In this document: positions 24,401-39,400 of the stretch, piece after piece
Position numbering within the stretch: the first letter of the stretch is position 1
Layout of the letters: each line of letters begins with the position of its first letter
NCBI GenBank assembly: GCA_946811185.2
Contig: OX328106.1
Coordinates: forward strand, 26,968,426 to 27,032,425
Direction of reading: 5' to 3'
From: Hippopus hippopus
Lineage: Eukaryota > Mollusca > Bivalvia > Cardiida > Cardiidae
Length of the DNA: 64,000 nt
The notes under the pieces: generated by a model
What the model was told of the DNA's origin: nothing
What the model saw: the letters and a program-made list of their open reading frames with translations, nothing else
Databases searched by the model: none
Translations under genes and position numbers: made by a program

Positions 24401-27400
24401 AACAGACTGTCATTGCCACAATATTTTCCATACTTTTAAATGGTATGATTTAAATTTAAATGTATTATGACACCTGCTTTGATATTTTGGCCTTTACTGG
24501 GCCTTTAAACCAGATTCGGAAAATAAGTCTGTCTGGGGATTCGAGCAAAATAAGGGACTTAAGTTTTTCGTAAAACTGCGCCCTTGGCAAACAGCTGTAC
24601 AGGCAGATAGATATGGGGGTCTGTTGTCCCGTACCTGCTGTTTTAGATGTTTCTCCAGTTTCTCAAGTTCCCGTATCCTCTGTCGGAGGACATCTTCTGC
24701 TTTGTCTATCATGATTGGCGTGTTATAGCAGGAAGAGCTTGCATCAGAATCTGAGTCTAAATCATCAGCTGGATTGGTTGGGGGTACATTCACCTAGAAG
24801 AATGCCACAGTTAAAAACTGAGTTAGCAATCATTCAACGCTTTATCCACTTACTAAACAGTTACGAATAAATAATTAATTCTGGGTTGGGAATAAATACT
24901 TAATTCTGGGTTAGGAATAAATATTTAATTCTGAGTTAGGAATAAATAATAAATTCTGGGTTATATCAGAGAAAAATCTTATGTATAAACCTTTTTACCT
25001 CTATTATTGGTTAGATTTTGTTTTTGCAGCAATTTAAAAACAAATTCCCATGTCCAAACACAGAAGAAAAAATTGTCATCTAATTTGTCAACAGACTCCA
25101 TAGATAAGAGGATTATTGCTTTCCAATCATCATATGAACACACCAGTTTATGACCTTTTAAAAGATAGCTTTTGAAATGATTGAAAAAGAAGAAGCTATA
25201 ACTTGTTACATGTCTAATACTACTCTTTTTCCCCTCAAAAGTTTTCAAATATCATAGGAAAAGTATTTGACTTTCTGTCAATCATTTCTTTCCTGTTACT
25301 TCCACATATGTTTGACCAGGCTAAAAAAGCCTACATAGTAATGTGTATAATTATTTCACTTACAATGCACAAAAGTTAATCACTGGTAACAATCATACAT
25401 GTATACAAGACAAAACTATTTTGTCCATATCTAAAACAATTTGCAAGACAAAAAATACATAGACAAAGAAATGATGTGAATTGTCTGTAAAAGTGTTAAA
25501 AAACATTGTGGGATTAAAAATGCTGGTTTTTGACAATTTATGACTGAATATAGCTTTTTTTCTTTCTAATCACTTCGGTTAAACTTTTATCAGATATTTC
25601 CACTGAAAAATAGATCATTTCACCAAAATGAAAAAAAAAAAAGTTCAATAAATTTCCAAAAAATTGCATGAACTTTAACACATAGGGGAGTACAAGTTTT
25701 TTTTTTCCTGTTGCAGGTAGTAGAGATATATAAAAATACTGAACTTGAATTAAACTTTAACAAGATTTTAATCCTAACAATCAAGACAAAAAGATTACTG
25801 GTTTACTGGCAATGACTTTCATATACCATTGAACTCTCAATTTTAGTAACAATGATTTTAACAGTTTCACATTTTAAACTGGAATACTAGTCACCAGTTT
25901 CAGGTAAATTTGTTTCATTCCTGACATGACAGGGTTAAGACTTAGTAATGTCAAGATAAGAAAATGACATGAAGGTCAACAAGTACCGTCAAAAGTAAAC
26001 ATCAACTTTTTCTTGCGCTGAATATGATGGGGATTTTGGGAACATTGTGGGAAAAAAAGAGAAAATGCTGGAAACCAGCATTTTTTCTCCTTTTTCCACA
26101 ATATTTTCTGTCCTACCACAGACATATCTTACTATCTGATCAAAATTTGATATGTCATGTGCTTTCAATTTGGACCAGTCTAAAATTTTGTTGGTTGGTA
26201 AAGAGTCAACTTACTTTTATAGTTTCTGATTGTCCGAGATAGCCAATACTGTCCCTCTTTAATGCAGGAGGTACATCTATAGTGATGATTTTTGAGGACT
26301 CCAAATGAAGGTTGTCTCTACATGGTGAATTCTGTCTGCTGAAGTCTGTTTGTGTCTCTGCTTCTATGAAAGAATCTGATTGGCCGATTTGTTTTTCTAA
26401 CAATTGAAGTGATTGACTAACCAAGATTTCTTCATTCTCTTGTCCTGATGGATATCTGAAAGTAAATTATGAACAGAAATAATGATCAGCAATAGAAAGT
26501 GGCTCACACTTCACATTGTACAGCAAACTTCTTGACATCAATGTCCAAGTTTTATTTATCATAATTGTGTTCTAACTTCAACATCAAAGTGACACCTCAC
26601 TTATTCACCTTTGATCAGTACAAGGCTAGGGCTCTGATGGACACTCCCACCAAAACCTAGTGCTTCCAGTGAGGAATGAACTCTGTGCCTTCAGATTGCA
26701 CAATCAATGCCTAAAATCACTTCTGAACCATTCCGATAAAGACAGACAACCAAGAAAATAGATACCATCAGACAGAGAAGAAAAATATCCTATTATACTC
26801 AATATAATCTGCTGGGTGGTTGATTGATTCCAAATTTGATACAATCAGGAATATCTGATTCCTATATTGGGAAGGTCTTCATCCATTAATAATGCAAAAC
26901 AAAGATGCTATAAATCTATACATAGCATCAACAGTAAGATTAACCAAGCCACGGCTACTTTTCAACACAAATAAATGAAGCAATGTTCAGCCATGAGATG
27001 AATCTTGTCATCTCAGTCACATTTAGTATGTAATCTACAAATGCTTTGAATTTGGATCGGTACAAAATTTTGTTGTCTGGTAGAGAATTAATGATCAAAA
27101 TTATTTCCTAGACCTACTAAGGGCATAGCCCCCATTACGCACAATACGCACATTTGTATAAAAAATATCTGCAACCAAAGTAGTAAATCACATTATCATC
27201 TACATGTATTGTTTTTTCTCTAAATCTGCGCGTCTTTTCAAACTTAATGGATAGGTTAAATTGACGCACTGATCCTCTCTGCTTTGCAATAAATGCCATC
27301 CTCCCTCCCATATTGGCACTTTGTGCCTTGCTGTGCCTATAAACATCTTAACTCTTTATCAAACGACAAAATGTTTAACTGGTCCATATTGAAAGAATTT

Positions 27401-30400
27401 GCAGACAACAAATTAAAAGTGTCTTGATTTATGAAATTTGTCTCTGAAAGGGTAGAAAACCTTGTGGGAAAAAGAGAAAATGTTGGTTACCAGCATTTTC
27501 TCCTTCTCCCACAATGTTTTCAGAAGGCTTCTTTCCCAGGGTCGTTAAAAGTCGGCATTGTGTGATAAAGGGTTAATCCTGGCTACACCTATGGCTACTG
27601 AAATCCTTTCATTGAGGAAAATGAATCGAAATTTACTTTAACTCCAATATGTTAAAACCTTCAAGAGAAACCTTGTTCCCACTACAACAACAAAGTCAAG
27701 TGATCCATCATTAAATGTTACCCCAATATATATATTTGGTATTAAATTTTGTATAGACCACTTAACTCTTTACCAAACGCCAAAATTTTAGATGGGTCCA
27801 ATTTGAAAGCATTAAAATTTTGCAGATGACAAATTAAATGCAGCTTAGATTATGATTTCCGTCTTTAACAGAGTAGAAAACCTTGTGGGAAAAGGAGAAA
27901 ATGCTGGTTACCAGCATTTTCTCCTTTTTACCACAATGTTTTCAAAAGCTTTCTTTCTCAGGGTAGTTAGAACTTGGAATCTTGTGGTGAAGGGTTAAAA
28001 AGAGAAGTGTATCACTTTCAATGAAATGTTCGGACATGACAAAACTTGTATAGGGTATCCTTTTTGATTTAATCCTTTCTAATGCATAGAGTGTCACTGA
28101 AATGACCTTGATATTAATAACCACATACCACCCCTTAACCTGATCCCTCATTTACAAAACTTTTGAGGCATTTGAAGCAATCTAAACCCTTTATTAAAGG
28201 ACAAAATTTTGGACGAGACCAAATTGAAAGCATGTGCAGACAACACATTAATTTTGGCTGAAATGATGATTTCTGTCTTGAATAGGATAGAAAACATTGT
28301 GTGAAAAGGAGAAAATGCTGGTTACCATCATTTTCTCCTTTTCCCACAATGTTTTCAAAAGACTTTTTCTTCAGAGTCATTAAAACAAGGGATTGTGTGA
28401 TAAAGAGTTAACCCTTTACCACACAGTCCTCAGTTTCAAAGACACTGAAGGGGGAGGCATTTGGAAACTTTGTTGGGAAACAAAAGAAAATGCTGGTAAC
28501 CAGCATTTTCTCTTTTGCCCAACATGTTTTCTACCCTGTCAAAGAACTTTGGTTCATTGACATCACTTTCAAATTTGTAGTCTGCAGATGCTTTCAGTTT
28601 GAAAGAGTCTGGAATGACTGATTTGGTCTATAGATAAGCCTTGTGGGGGTCCCTTTTTATATAACTTACTTTGCTATTGACAGTAAAGTTAAGTACTTAA
28701 TCTTATTCATCATAAATTTTGCTTTTTGTCACTAGGAAATGATTTCTCTTTTTACCACAGTGCGCCTTCCAACATTTAGCTCTTTACCAAACGACAAAAT
28801 TTTATACTTACCCAAATTGAAAGCTTCTGCAGACTACAAAATAGATGCAACTCAAAAATTGAAACTTTTCTTTATAAGAGTAAAAAGAACATTGTGGGAA
28901 AAGGAGAAAATGCTGGTTACCAGCATTTTCTCCTTTTCCCACAATGTTTTCAAAGGATTTCTTTCTAAGGGTCGTTCAAAGACGGGATTGTGTGGTAAAG
29001 AGTTAATCTTAAGGCTTTCAGATATTTATAATCTCATCCAACTTCAAAAAAGGTTCATCACCGAATTACTTGTAAGGCAATAGCTGGCAAACATTCCGTT
29101 AACTCAATAACAAACTACAAAATTTTGGACGATATTTTGGACCTTTTTAACTCCAAATTCAAAGCTATTGCAGACAACAAATTAAATATGGCTAAATTCA
29201 TGAAACCTGACTCCATAAAAGTAGAAAACACTTTGGTAAAAGGAGAAAATGACGGTTACCAGAATGTTCTCCTTTTCCCACAATGTTTTCAGAAGGATTT
29301 TTTTCTCAGGGCCGTTGAAACTCCGTATTGTGTGATAAAAGGTAAAGAAAAAAGAAGAAAAAAAGTCACTTTTTCAGTATGGCAATCACACATGGATAAT
29401 GTGGAATCGTATCAACAGTCAACTCTTTACGATACAACAAAATTTTAGCCTCGTACAAATTGAAAGCCTTTGCGGACAAGATTTTCAATGTGGCTTAAAT
29501 GGTGCACATTTTCTTTGATAGGGTAGAAAACATTGTGGAAAAAGGAGAAAATGCTGGTTTCCAGCATTTTCTCTCTTTCCCACAATGGTTTCATAAGGCT
29601 TCCTTCCCAGGGTCGTTAACAGTAGGCATTGTGCAGTAAAGGGTTAAAATTGGTACAATGTCATATTTGATGTCATAAAAAAAGACAGATTTATCGACTG
29701 AAAAACACTTAATCTATTATTTTAATTTATTTGAAGACCAAATTTGCACCGTTTTACAACATGATTATAACCTTTCAGTTTCTTAACTTTTGCAGGGGAA
29801 AAAAAATTTTGAGATTTCACCAAAATGTTAATTTGCAGCAAAAAAAACCCCAAAAGGCGCCTCTTATTCATGTCAAAACAAAGTTTTTTTTAACTTTTTA
29901 CCACACAATCCCCAGTTTCAAGGACCCAAAAAAGGAAGGCTTTTAAAAACATTGTGAGAAAAGGAGAAAATGCTGGATACTAGCATTTTCTCCTTTTCCC
30001 ACAATGTTTTCTACCCTATCAAAGACAGGAATCATCCTTTGAGGTAAAAATAACATGTCGTCTGCAAATGCTTTTAAGGATTGGGCACCCTAATGGGATT
30101 TGTGTAACATCGCTAAAAAAAAACTTTTAGATTCAGCTAAGACTCAGGTAATCTGTAAGTGATCGGCCAAAAGACGCTGGTTCCCCGCATTGATTACAGA
30201 TTACCAGAGTCTTAGCCAAATCGGTACGATTTTGGTGATGAAAGGTGATGTTACTCGAATCCCATTAGGGTGCCCTATCCTTAACCCTGTACCAGATCAC
30301 CAAATTTTACAATTGTCCCAATGGAAAGCATTTGCAGATAACAAATTAAATGTGGCTCAAATGATGGAATGTGACTTTGAAAGGACAGAAAACATGGTGG

Positions 30401-33400
30401 GGAAAGGAGAAAATGCTGGCTATCAGCATTTTCTCCTTTGACCACTATGTTTTCAAAAGCCTTATCCTCAGGGTCATTAATAGGTAATATGGTAATTTGG
30501 TTGAGCCCAAACATTTTGTCATTTGGTACGGCGTAAAATGTCTCATGCCACTCTTTTAAAGATAGTCCTCAAACACAGAATCGTGTTTGTCAACCCTTTC
30601 ACAACAAAATTTAAGAAGTCTTAATTTTTTAAGCATAGGAAGACAATAGAAGGATAGAAAACAATATCAAGGAAAAGAGTAAATACTGATTTCACACACT
30701 TTCTCTATTATCCACTGAGTTTCAAAGGCTATTTTATTAAGGTTCTTAAAAAAAAACCAACCAATTTGGCAAATGATTATATGGTTACAATCAGAAAAAG
30801 ATCAAACCAAAACAATTTATTACCATGGGAAATCCTTGGAATGCCACTATATTCCTTTCACTGTATCCAAAAATATTTGTAACACTTTAAATTAATGAGG
30901 CTACATTGACAAGTTTTAATACAAAATCTACCATTTATGAATTTATCAAAAGATAAACATAATTTATATGCTATTGAACTCGTCCCTTAAAGGCTTCTTG
31001 GCATAGGTAAAAAGGTAAGCATACACAAGAATGTAAACAATGGTCCCTTTATGCATCACCAAAATAAAGGAGAATGTCAATACTTATACTGCACACAATT
31101 TTCAATGTGCCGTTCTTCAACATCATAGTTAAGTAATACTGGAATTCAAGAATTCAGATTAACAGAAATTGAAGGTGTTTGCAGATTGGGAGAAAAAGGC
31201 TAAAATAAAAGGATTTTAGAATGAACGGGTAAAAATTCAAAGGAGGAAAAAGAGAAAATGCAGATTTCCCACCATGTTTCAAAAAGCTACTTCCTCAGGT
31301 TCATCAAAACACATGATAAAGGGCTAACTGAATCACTTCACAGGTTTATGTATATGTATGTGTGTTAAAGAAGTTTATGTGGAATATACAAAATAAATCT
31401 TTAATTTTAAAACTTAATTTTTAGTTGTTATAGCAAATGAAGTTAAAAAAGAAAAATGTCACCTTGATAACTATAGAACAGTATACCTGAAGAGTTTTAT
31501 ACAGGTAAAGAAGTATTGATCAGTCCAACAAACCAGCAGATAACTTCTAGTGTCATCAATACACAAGTTTTAGGGACATCATACTGTATTTAGATCAATA
31601 CAACTACCTCCAGCATCATCTCTAAAACATCAGTCCTTCAGCAAACTAAACTCATTTAACCCGTTTTCACACAATCCCAACTTTTAAAAACCCTGTGGGA
31701 AAAGCCTTTTGAAAACATTGTGGGAAAAGAAGAAAATGCTGGTAACCAGCATTTTCTCCTTTTCCCACAATATTTATGACCCTATTAAGGACAAACATCA
31801 TGTTTTTAGTAACATTTAATTTGTGGTCTGTAAATGCTTTCAATTTGAACAAGGCTAAAATTTTGTTGTCGGGTGTAGGGTTAACCCTGCATTTTCAAAA
31901 AAAAAACTAGAGGCGCTTGAGCGCCTGTATCGCTCCACAGGCCTGATATTTCTATAATGGCGAAAGGAAGTTTTTAACAATTATCATTCAATCCTGCATT
32001 TTAGCTCACTGAAGAAACAATTTGGTAGACAACCACCATAGGAACTTACCTGCAAAACAACAATGAAATCCAATGAATAGTTTTAGAGAAGAAATTTTTC
32101 AAAGATTTTACTTTATATCATAAAAGGAAAATGAGTCTCCCATAAAAGCCATGTTTTTTGACAGATCATTTTTTTTTTAAGGAATTCTGTAAACCTGTAT
32201 CTAAGGAACATTCCTGCAAAATAATAATGCTATCCAAATAGCGGTTTGGGAGGAGAAGATTTTTAAAGGTTTTTTACTTTGGTTGCCATGGCAACCAGAA
32301 TTCTTCATGGAACACAATTATTTGAAGGAATTTGAAAGAGGACCACCAAAGGAACATTCCTGTGAAATTTGGTAAAAATCCAGTCAATAGTTTCTGAGGA
32401 GAAGTTTTTTAAAGAAAAAGTTTACGGACGCACGCACGGACGAACAGACGAACGAACGGACGGACGGACGCACGACGGACACAACGCCATGACAATAGCT
32501 CGCTGGCCTTCGGCCAGTGGAGCTAAAAAATTGTTCTAAAAACTCTTATGTAGATTTTAGGCTTTTGAAACCACTGTGGAACAGAGAAAAAATGCTAGTA
32601 CCGTTGACCTGCATTTTCTTTTCGCAATGATTCCTTCCCTTTCAGGAATCGTTACAAAAGCTACGTATTATGTCATCTACAAATACTATCAGTTTGGCCG
32701 AGTCTAGAACTCAATTGTTTGACAATGGGTTAAGTTGTCTTACAATACTTTTTTCATGCCATTTGTACTACCTACTTCTTTATTTTAGGGGATGGCGTAG
32801 GGAGTCCATACAATATGGCATGACTTTTCAACAAAGAATTGTAGCAAAAGAAAATATTTCTCACTCTGTTAACTTTTTCCTTACTGTTTACAACACCAGA
32901 AGCTTTCATGAACATTGTAGATCAAGATCAGACTGCATAGACCATGCAGTCTGAACTCTGATCTATGCAGTCCACTACTTAATTTTAGAATAAGGTCAAA
33001 CCGTCTCTTCATCTTGCAGTGGAACTATATTTATAGCCAATGAAAAAGTGTAAATTATTTACTTGGTAGTGAAAGAGTTAAAAAAAAATCATATCTCAAT
33101 GTTTGCTTATTCAATGTCAGTCAAATGCACGTAAACCAGAATGATGTTTGGGTGAAATAAAAATCGCAAGAATTCCTTGCAAAGCTCTTCAGCTCAAGAC
33201 AGCCACTGAAAGAAACAACATTTTATAATGTGGTAATGTGTTGCGTGGATTATGAAGTACTGAGAGACATTTAATCTTTCAATATTAATAGGCTATTAAA
33301 GTTTAATCTTGTGTTAGTAATTCACTTACAGCAACACATTCTTAGCCTGAGGATAATTTAGAATTTCAATTTCAAACAATTACGTATTAACCCTTTTACC

Positions 33401-36400
33401 CTTTACCACACAATCCCGACTTTTAACAACCTTTCAAGGAAAAGGTCTTTGGAAAACATAGTTGGAAAAGAAGAAAATGCTGGTAACCAGCATTTTCTCC
33501 TTTTCCCACAATGTTTTCTACCCTATCAAAGGCAGAAATCATGATTACGGCTACCCTTAATTTGTCATCTGCAAATGCTTTCAATTTGGGTAAATCTAAA
33601 TTTTGTGGTTTGATAAAATGTTAGGGTTCAGGCTTATTTAAATCAATCAATACCTTCTTATAAAAGAGACAAAAACAAGACACTTTAATTTAGGACTTAT
33701 TTAACCCTTCACTACACAATCCTGAAGTTTCAAAACATTGTAGGACAAGGAGTAAATGCTTGTGACCAACATTTTTTACTTTTCCCTTGATGTTTTTACC
33801 CTCCTATTGACAAATATTGTAACTGGAACCACATTTAACCCTTATACCAGTCAACAGAGTTTTGGACATGTCCATATTCCAAGTGTTTACAGATGACAAA
33901 TTAAACTTTAATGCTCGGAACCAACATTTTTTTTCCTTTTTTCCACAATATTTTCAATGGGCTTCTTGCTCAGAGTCCTTAAAACATGAGATTGTGTGGT
34001 AAAGGGTTGATTTGTGGATTGTAAATGCTTTCAATTTTGAAGAGTTTAGAAATTTTTTATCCCTTGGTAAAGGGTTGAAAACCCAAAATATGTATTAAAC
34101 CATTACCAAACAAATCTGTATCCTAAAGACCCTATGGAAAGAAGCTTTGGAAAACAATGTGGGAAAGGGAAAAATGGTGGAAATGTTTTGTACCCTTCTA
34201 ACCATTAAGCATACGATCCCAAGTTTTAACAACCCTGAGAAAGAAAGCTTCTGAAAATATTGTGGGAAAAGGAGAAAATGCCGGCATTTTCTCCTTTTTC
34301 CACATTGTTTTCTTACCTGTCATTGACAAATCTCATTATTATTGCCACATTTATGTTTTCTGCAAATTTGGACAAGCACAGAATTTTGTCAAATGGTAAG
34401 GAGTTCAAGCCAACCTACATACATGTACTTGAGTCAAATTCAATTTGTTGTCTACAAAATTTAATGCTATCCATTTTGGTCAGTCAAAAACTTTGGAATC
34501 TATAGAAAAAGGAAAAACACTGATTGTATGGTGTTTAACCCTTTACCACACAATCCTGAGTTTTAACAAACCCATAGAAAAGGATTTTTGAAAACATTGT
34601 GGGAAAACGAGAAAATGCTGGTTATCAGCATTTTCTCCTTTTCCCAAAATGTTTTCTACCCTTTCAAAGATAAATTTCATAATTTGTGCTACATCTAATT
34701 TGTCTTATTCAAATCCTTCCAATTTGAATCAGTCTGAAATTTTTTCGAGTGGTAAAGAGTTAATGCTGTTTTTAACATGAGGTAAGTAAAATCGCTGCTG
34801 CCAGTGCACCTATACGTGCTTTCCTGCAGTTTCTTTTAACAATACTTAGCACAGTATTCTAATCTTCCCAAGTCACTGGCTGCTTTCCCATAAAACCACT
34901 GTCGAAACAATGATCAGGGGTGAGAGAGGAATGAATCCTGTAGCTATGACTATCCTCAATCTTCTAAAAGAACTTGGCTGAGATTCAAACCAGTGACCCT
35001 ATGTCCTGTATGTTACCGAATGCTTTACCAGGGCTCAGCTGTAAAGGGTTAACTCTAAACAACGCAACAGAAATGTAGACTTGTCCAAATTGAAAGCGTT
35101 TGAAGACAAATATCAAATGTTGCCTGATGATGAAATTTTTTTATGGTAATTTAAAAAACATTTTAGGAAAAGAAGAAAATGCTGGTTACCAGCATTTTCT
35201 CCTATTTCCACAACATTATCCAAAGGCTTCTTTGTAAAGGTTGTTAAGGGGATAGAAAGATAAAAAGACTAATACCTGTCTGGAAAAGAAGTCAATGTCT
35301 TGATTTGAGACTCTAGTTCTTTTATTTGTTTACTGGACTGAGAACTCAATCTTTCATTCGCTGCTTCTTTTTCTGTTAAAGACACCCTACAAAGAGAATG
35401 CTGAAATATTGCTATTTTGCCTCTTAACTCTTTACCAAACAATATAATTTTGAACTCGACCATATTGAAAGCATTTGCAGACAATAAATCAAGTGTATTT
35501 CAAGTTATGATTTCTGTCTTTGATAGGGTTGAAAGCATTGTGGGTAAAGGAGAAAATGCTGGTTACCAGCATTTTCTCCTTTTCTCACAATGTTTTCAAA
35601 AGCCCTCTTTTTCAGGGTTGTTAAAACTCGGGATTGTGTGGTAAAGGGTTAATCCAGTACCAAATGACTAGATTTTGGATTTGTTCATGTTCAAAGCATT
35701 TGCAGACCCAAAATATGTTGTGGCTTCAATGACAGCTTTCATGAGTGAAAGGACAGAAAACATTGTCAGAAAAGGAAGAAATGCTGGTTACCAGAATTTT
35801 CTGCCTGTCCCACAATGTTTTCCAAAGCCTTCTCTGGGAGGTTAATTAAAATTTGGGATTGTATGGAAAATGGTAAGCTAGACAACAGAATTTCAGACTT
35901 GTCCAAACTGAAAGCATTTGAAAGCAACAAAAGTGGCTCAACTTATGGAATATGTTGTTGAAAAGTTAAAAACATAGAAACAAAAAAGCATTTTCTGCTT
36001 TTTCCACAATGTCTTCAAAAGCTTACTTTCTCAGGATCCTTAAAACTCTTTTTGTGGTATAGGGTTAGACTTGTTTGGGCCAGAATATGTGACATAGTAG
36101 CAGAAAGTGTGTGTTTATTCAGGGGAAGCAACTAGGAATTTCTATTGTATCATAAAACAGAAGTTATCTCCTTATATTCTGCCCCAATAGGACTTGATTT
36201 GATTTTCTGCCATTTTATGCTGATTTTAACATGACAGCAACAATATTCTACACAATACTTCTTTATGGTTCAGTACTAAGGTTTCAGAAAAACGACTAGT
36301 TTGGGAAAACTTCAACTGTGACCACTCTTACCAACAGAGAATAAAAAGTTTGTAAGCTCTTTATCACACAACATAATCTTTGTGTCCCAAATTGAAAGCA

Positions 36401-39400
36401 TTTGCAGACGACAAATTAAGGTGGCCTTAATGAAAAAATTTGCCCTTGATAAGTTAGAAAACATTTTGGGAAAAGGAGAAAATGCTGGCTACCAGTATTT
36501 TCTCCTTTTCCCACAATGTTTTCAAAAGCCTTCTTCCTCAGGGTCGTTAAAAGTTGATATTGTTTGGTAACTCTTTACCACACAACAATATTTTAGACTT
36601 GAAATTGAAATCATTTGCAGATGATAGATTCAAATATGACTAAAATGGCCGGTTTTGTTTTTGTTTCTGTAAGATTAGAAAACATTGTGGGAAAAGGAGA
36701 AAATGCTGGTTACCAGCATTTTCTCCTTTTCCCACAGTGTTTTCAAAAGTCCAATTTCCATTAGTCATTTAAACTCTGGATTGTTTGGAAAAGAGTTAAA
36801 GAGATTATCCTCACCTCAAGTCTTCCTCTGTCCTTTTCAGAGCTTCCAAGCGCTGTTTTACACTTGTTACAGATGCCAGCATGGTGGAAAATAGCTGCAC
36901 CAAAGTGTCATCTTTTATATCCTGTTTCAAAACAAACACCCAAAAATATGCAAGTACAGATAAAAAATGTCTGTTACCTCAAAATCTAATAACATACAAT
37001 AACAGCACTTATTTGAACACTTTACCAAACAATAATGAGTTTTAGCAACGCAACTCTGAGCAAGAAAGCTTTTGAGAACATTGTGGGAAAAGGAGAGAAT
37101 TCTGATGACCACCATGTTCTTCTTTTCCTACAATGTTTCCTATCCAATATCACAGAACTTTATCTCATTTATCAATTTTAAATTTGTCATCTGCAGATCT
37201 TTGGTACTTGGACAGGGCCTGAAATGTTATTTGGGAAGGGGTTATCACACTGCCACCTGAAATAAAAGTGCAGCAGACAGACTTGGCGAAATATCCATGT
37301 TAACTCTTTACCAAATTCTACCAAATTTCTTTACCAAACAATAAAAAATTTGGACTGAATTGAAAGCATTTGCAGATGACAATGAAAATGTAGCTCAAAT
37401 GATGACTTCTGTCTTTAATAGAGTAGAAAACAATGTGGGAAAAGGAGACAATGCTGATAACCAGCATTTTTTCCTTTTTCTGCAATGTATTCCACCTTTT
37501 ACAGACAAAATACCACCAGTTGAGCTGCATTTGTTGTCTACTGCTGTCTTTAATTTGGAGAAGTCTAATATTTGTCCTCTGGTAAAGAGTATTTAAGTAT
37601 AAAACATAGACTTACCAGGGTTTGTAGAAGCTGATTGAAGTTATCCACATTGTGAATGCATGTTTCAAGTGGTTCTGAAGATACAAAGTCTCCAAACACC
37701 TTTAACAACTGTTTCACTATGTCTACAGTCTGCTCAATACTTTCCATTCTACTGCTTTCTTGTTTGAGTTTTTCCTCCTGTAATTTTACACTTAGTAACA
37801 ACTGTTCCTGAGTCATGTCTTCATATTGTGAGTGACTCTCTGATTTAAAGATTTCATTGTCAAAATCATCACCACTATCTATATCTAGCCCATCATCTGA
37901 TCCAGACCTGTCTTGATCAAAACTAAAAAGTGAAGCGTGTAAACTGGACGTGGAATCTCTGTGTTTTAAAATCTCCAGTTGTAGTTCCTTTATTTCATGT
38001 TTCAAATCTTTTTCTCTGCTTTGTAAAACTTTCACTTTTCTCATGGTTTTAATATTTCGATTTTCAAGCTCTTTTATTTTTGTTTGATAGTTTGTTTCTC
38101 TCTCATCAAAGTCCTGGATCTTTCTTAACATATCCAGTGGCATAGAGCCAAGTAACTCAGTGTCTGGAGTTTTACTTCGCAGTACATCCAACTCTTGATC
38201 TGTAAATATACTGGTGGTCAGAGGATTCTCAGAAACAAGGTCTGGATTTTCTGCCATAAGAGAACTGTCTCTTCTGAGCAGTTCATGAGGTCTTTCAACT
38301 GTTACCTTGGTTTCTTCAGATGTATCTGGGACTATTTCAGCAAGTTTTGCAACTTTATTTTCCAGTTCTTCATTTTGAGTGATTAGCTGCTGATGTCTAT
38401 GAAACATTCTTGACTCCGATATCTTGCATGCAGCAACCTCATCCTCCAGCTCATTATTGGCAATTTCAAATTCTTGTAACTTCTTTTTCAAAACTTCTCG
38501 CTCCCTGACTAATTTATTAACTTCATCTTTTAATAGTTTTACACTTTCATCTTTCTCCGATAACTTACTTTCATATTCAGTCTGAAGTTCCTCAAGTTTT
38601 TCTTGTGTACTGGTAAGTTCTGCCTCAAGAGCTTTCACAGACTTCTTTTCTGAAGCAACACTCTTCATCAATTTCTCTTCACCTTTCAGTAATGTCTCCA
38701 CCTTTTTCTTTTCATCTTCATACATTTTTTGAACAGATGCTAGTCTTATAGCAATATCACCAGTAGCAACATCAGAAGATTTCATACTTTTTTTCAAGGT
38801 ATCTAGCTCCAGCTTGAGTCTTTCATTTGCATCATTAAGTTCTTGTTCCTTTTCCTCTAACTGATTTATCTGATCCTGAAGCTCAGGTATTGTAGATGCT
38901 TGTTTTCTGAGCTTTTTCAGCTCCAAATTCAATCTGTCTTCTTCATCCTCCAGTTCCATAACTCTTTCCATCAAAGAGTCTTCATTTTCTTCTAAGGCTT
39001 TAACTTTATCTGATAAGTGTCTGACCTGAGCATCTGTTGCAGTAAGCACACTTAATTTTTGTTCCAATTCCTGATTATCTGCCTCAAGAGCCTGTATGCG
39101 CTGAAACATACTTGACACAGGTTTACCTTGCTCATTTGTTCCCATTACACCCTCCATAAAATCATCGGTTCCTATTTGTTTATCGACTGTTTCTTTATTC
39201 ATTGTCTCTCGCCCACTTTCGTATTCAGAATCTGATGAAGGCTGCCTTGTTACTTCAAGAGCATCTCTTTTACTTTCTTTCAAATCAAGAAGCTCTTTTT
39301 TGAGATTAGCCTCAACCGCCTCAAGTTCATGTACTTTTCTCTCAAGCTCTACTTCTTTTTCTGATGCATTGGTATGGCTGTGGGAAGTTTCAAGTGCACT

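Noticed and set aside
27000..37500. CRISPR-like array of regularly recurring hairpins
   Set aside because: Spacing is irregular, both orientations occur, units have transposon ends and TTAA flanks, and the genome is eukaryotic.
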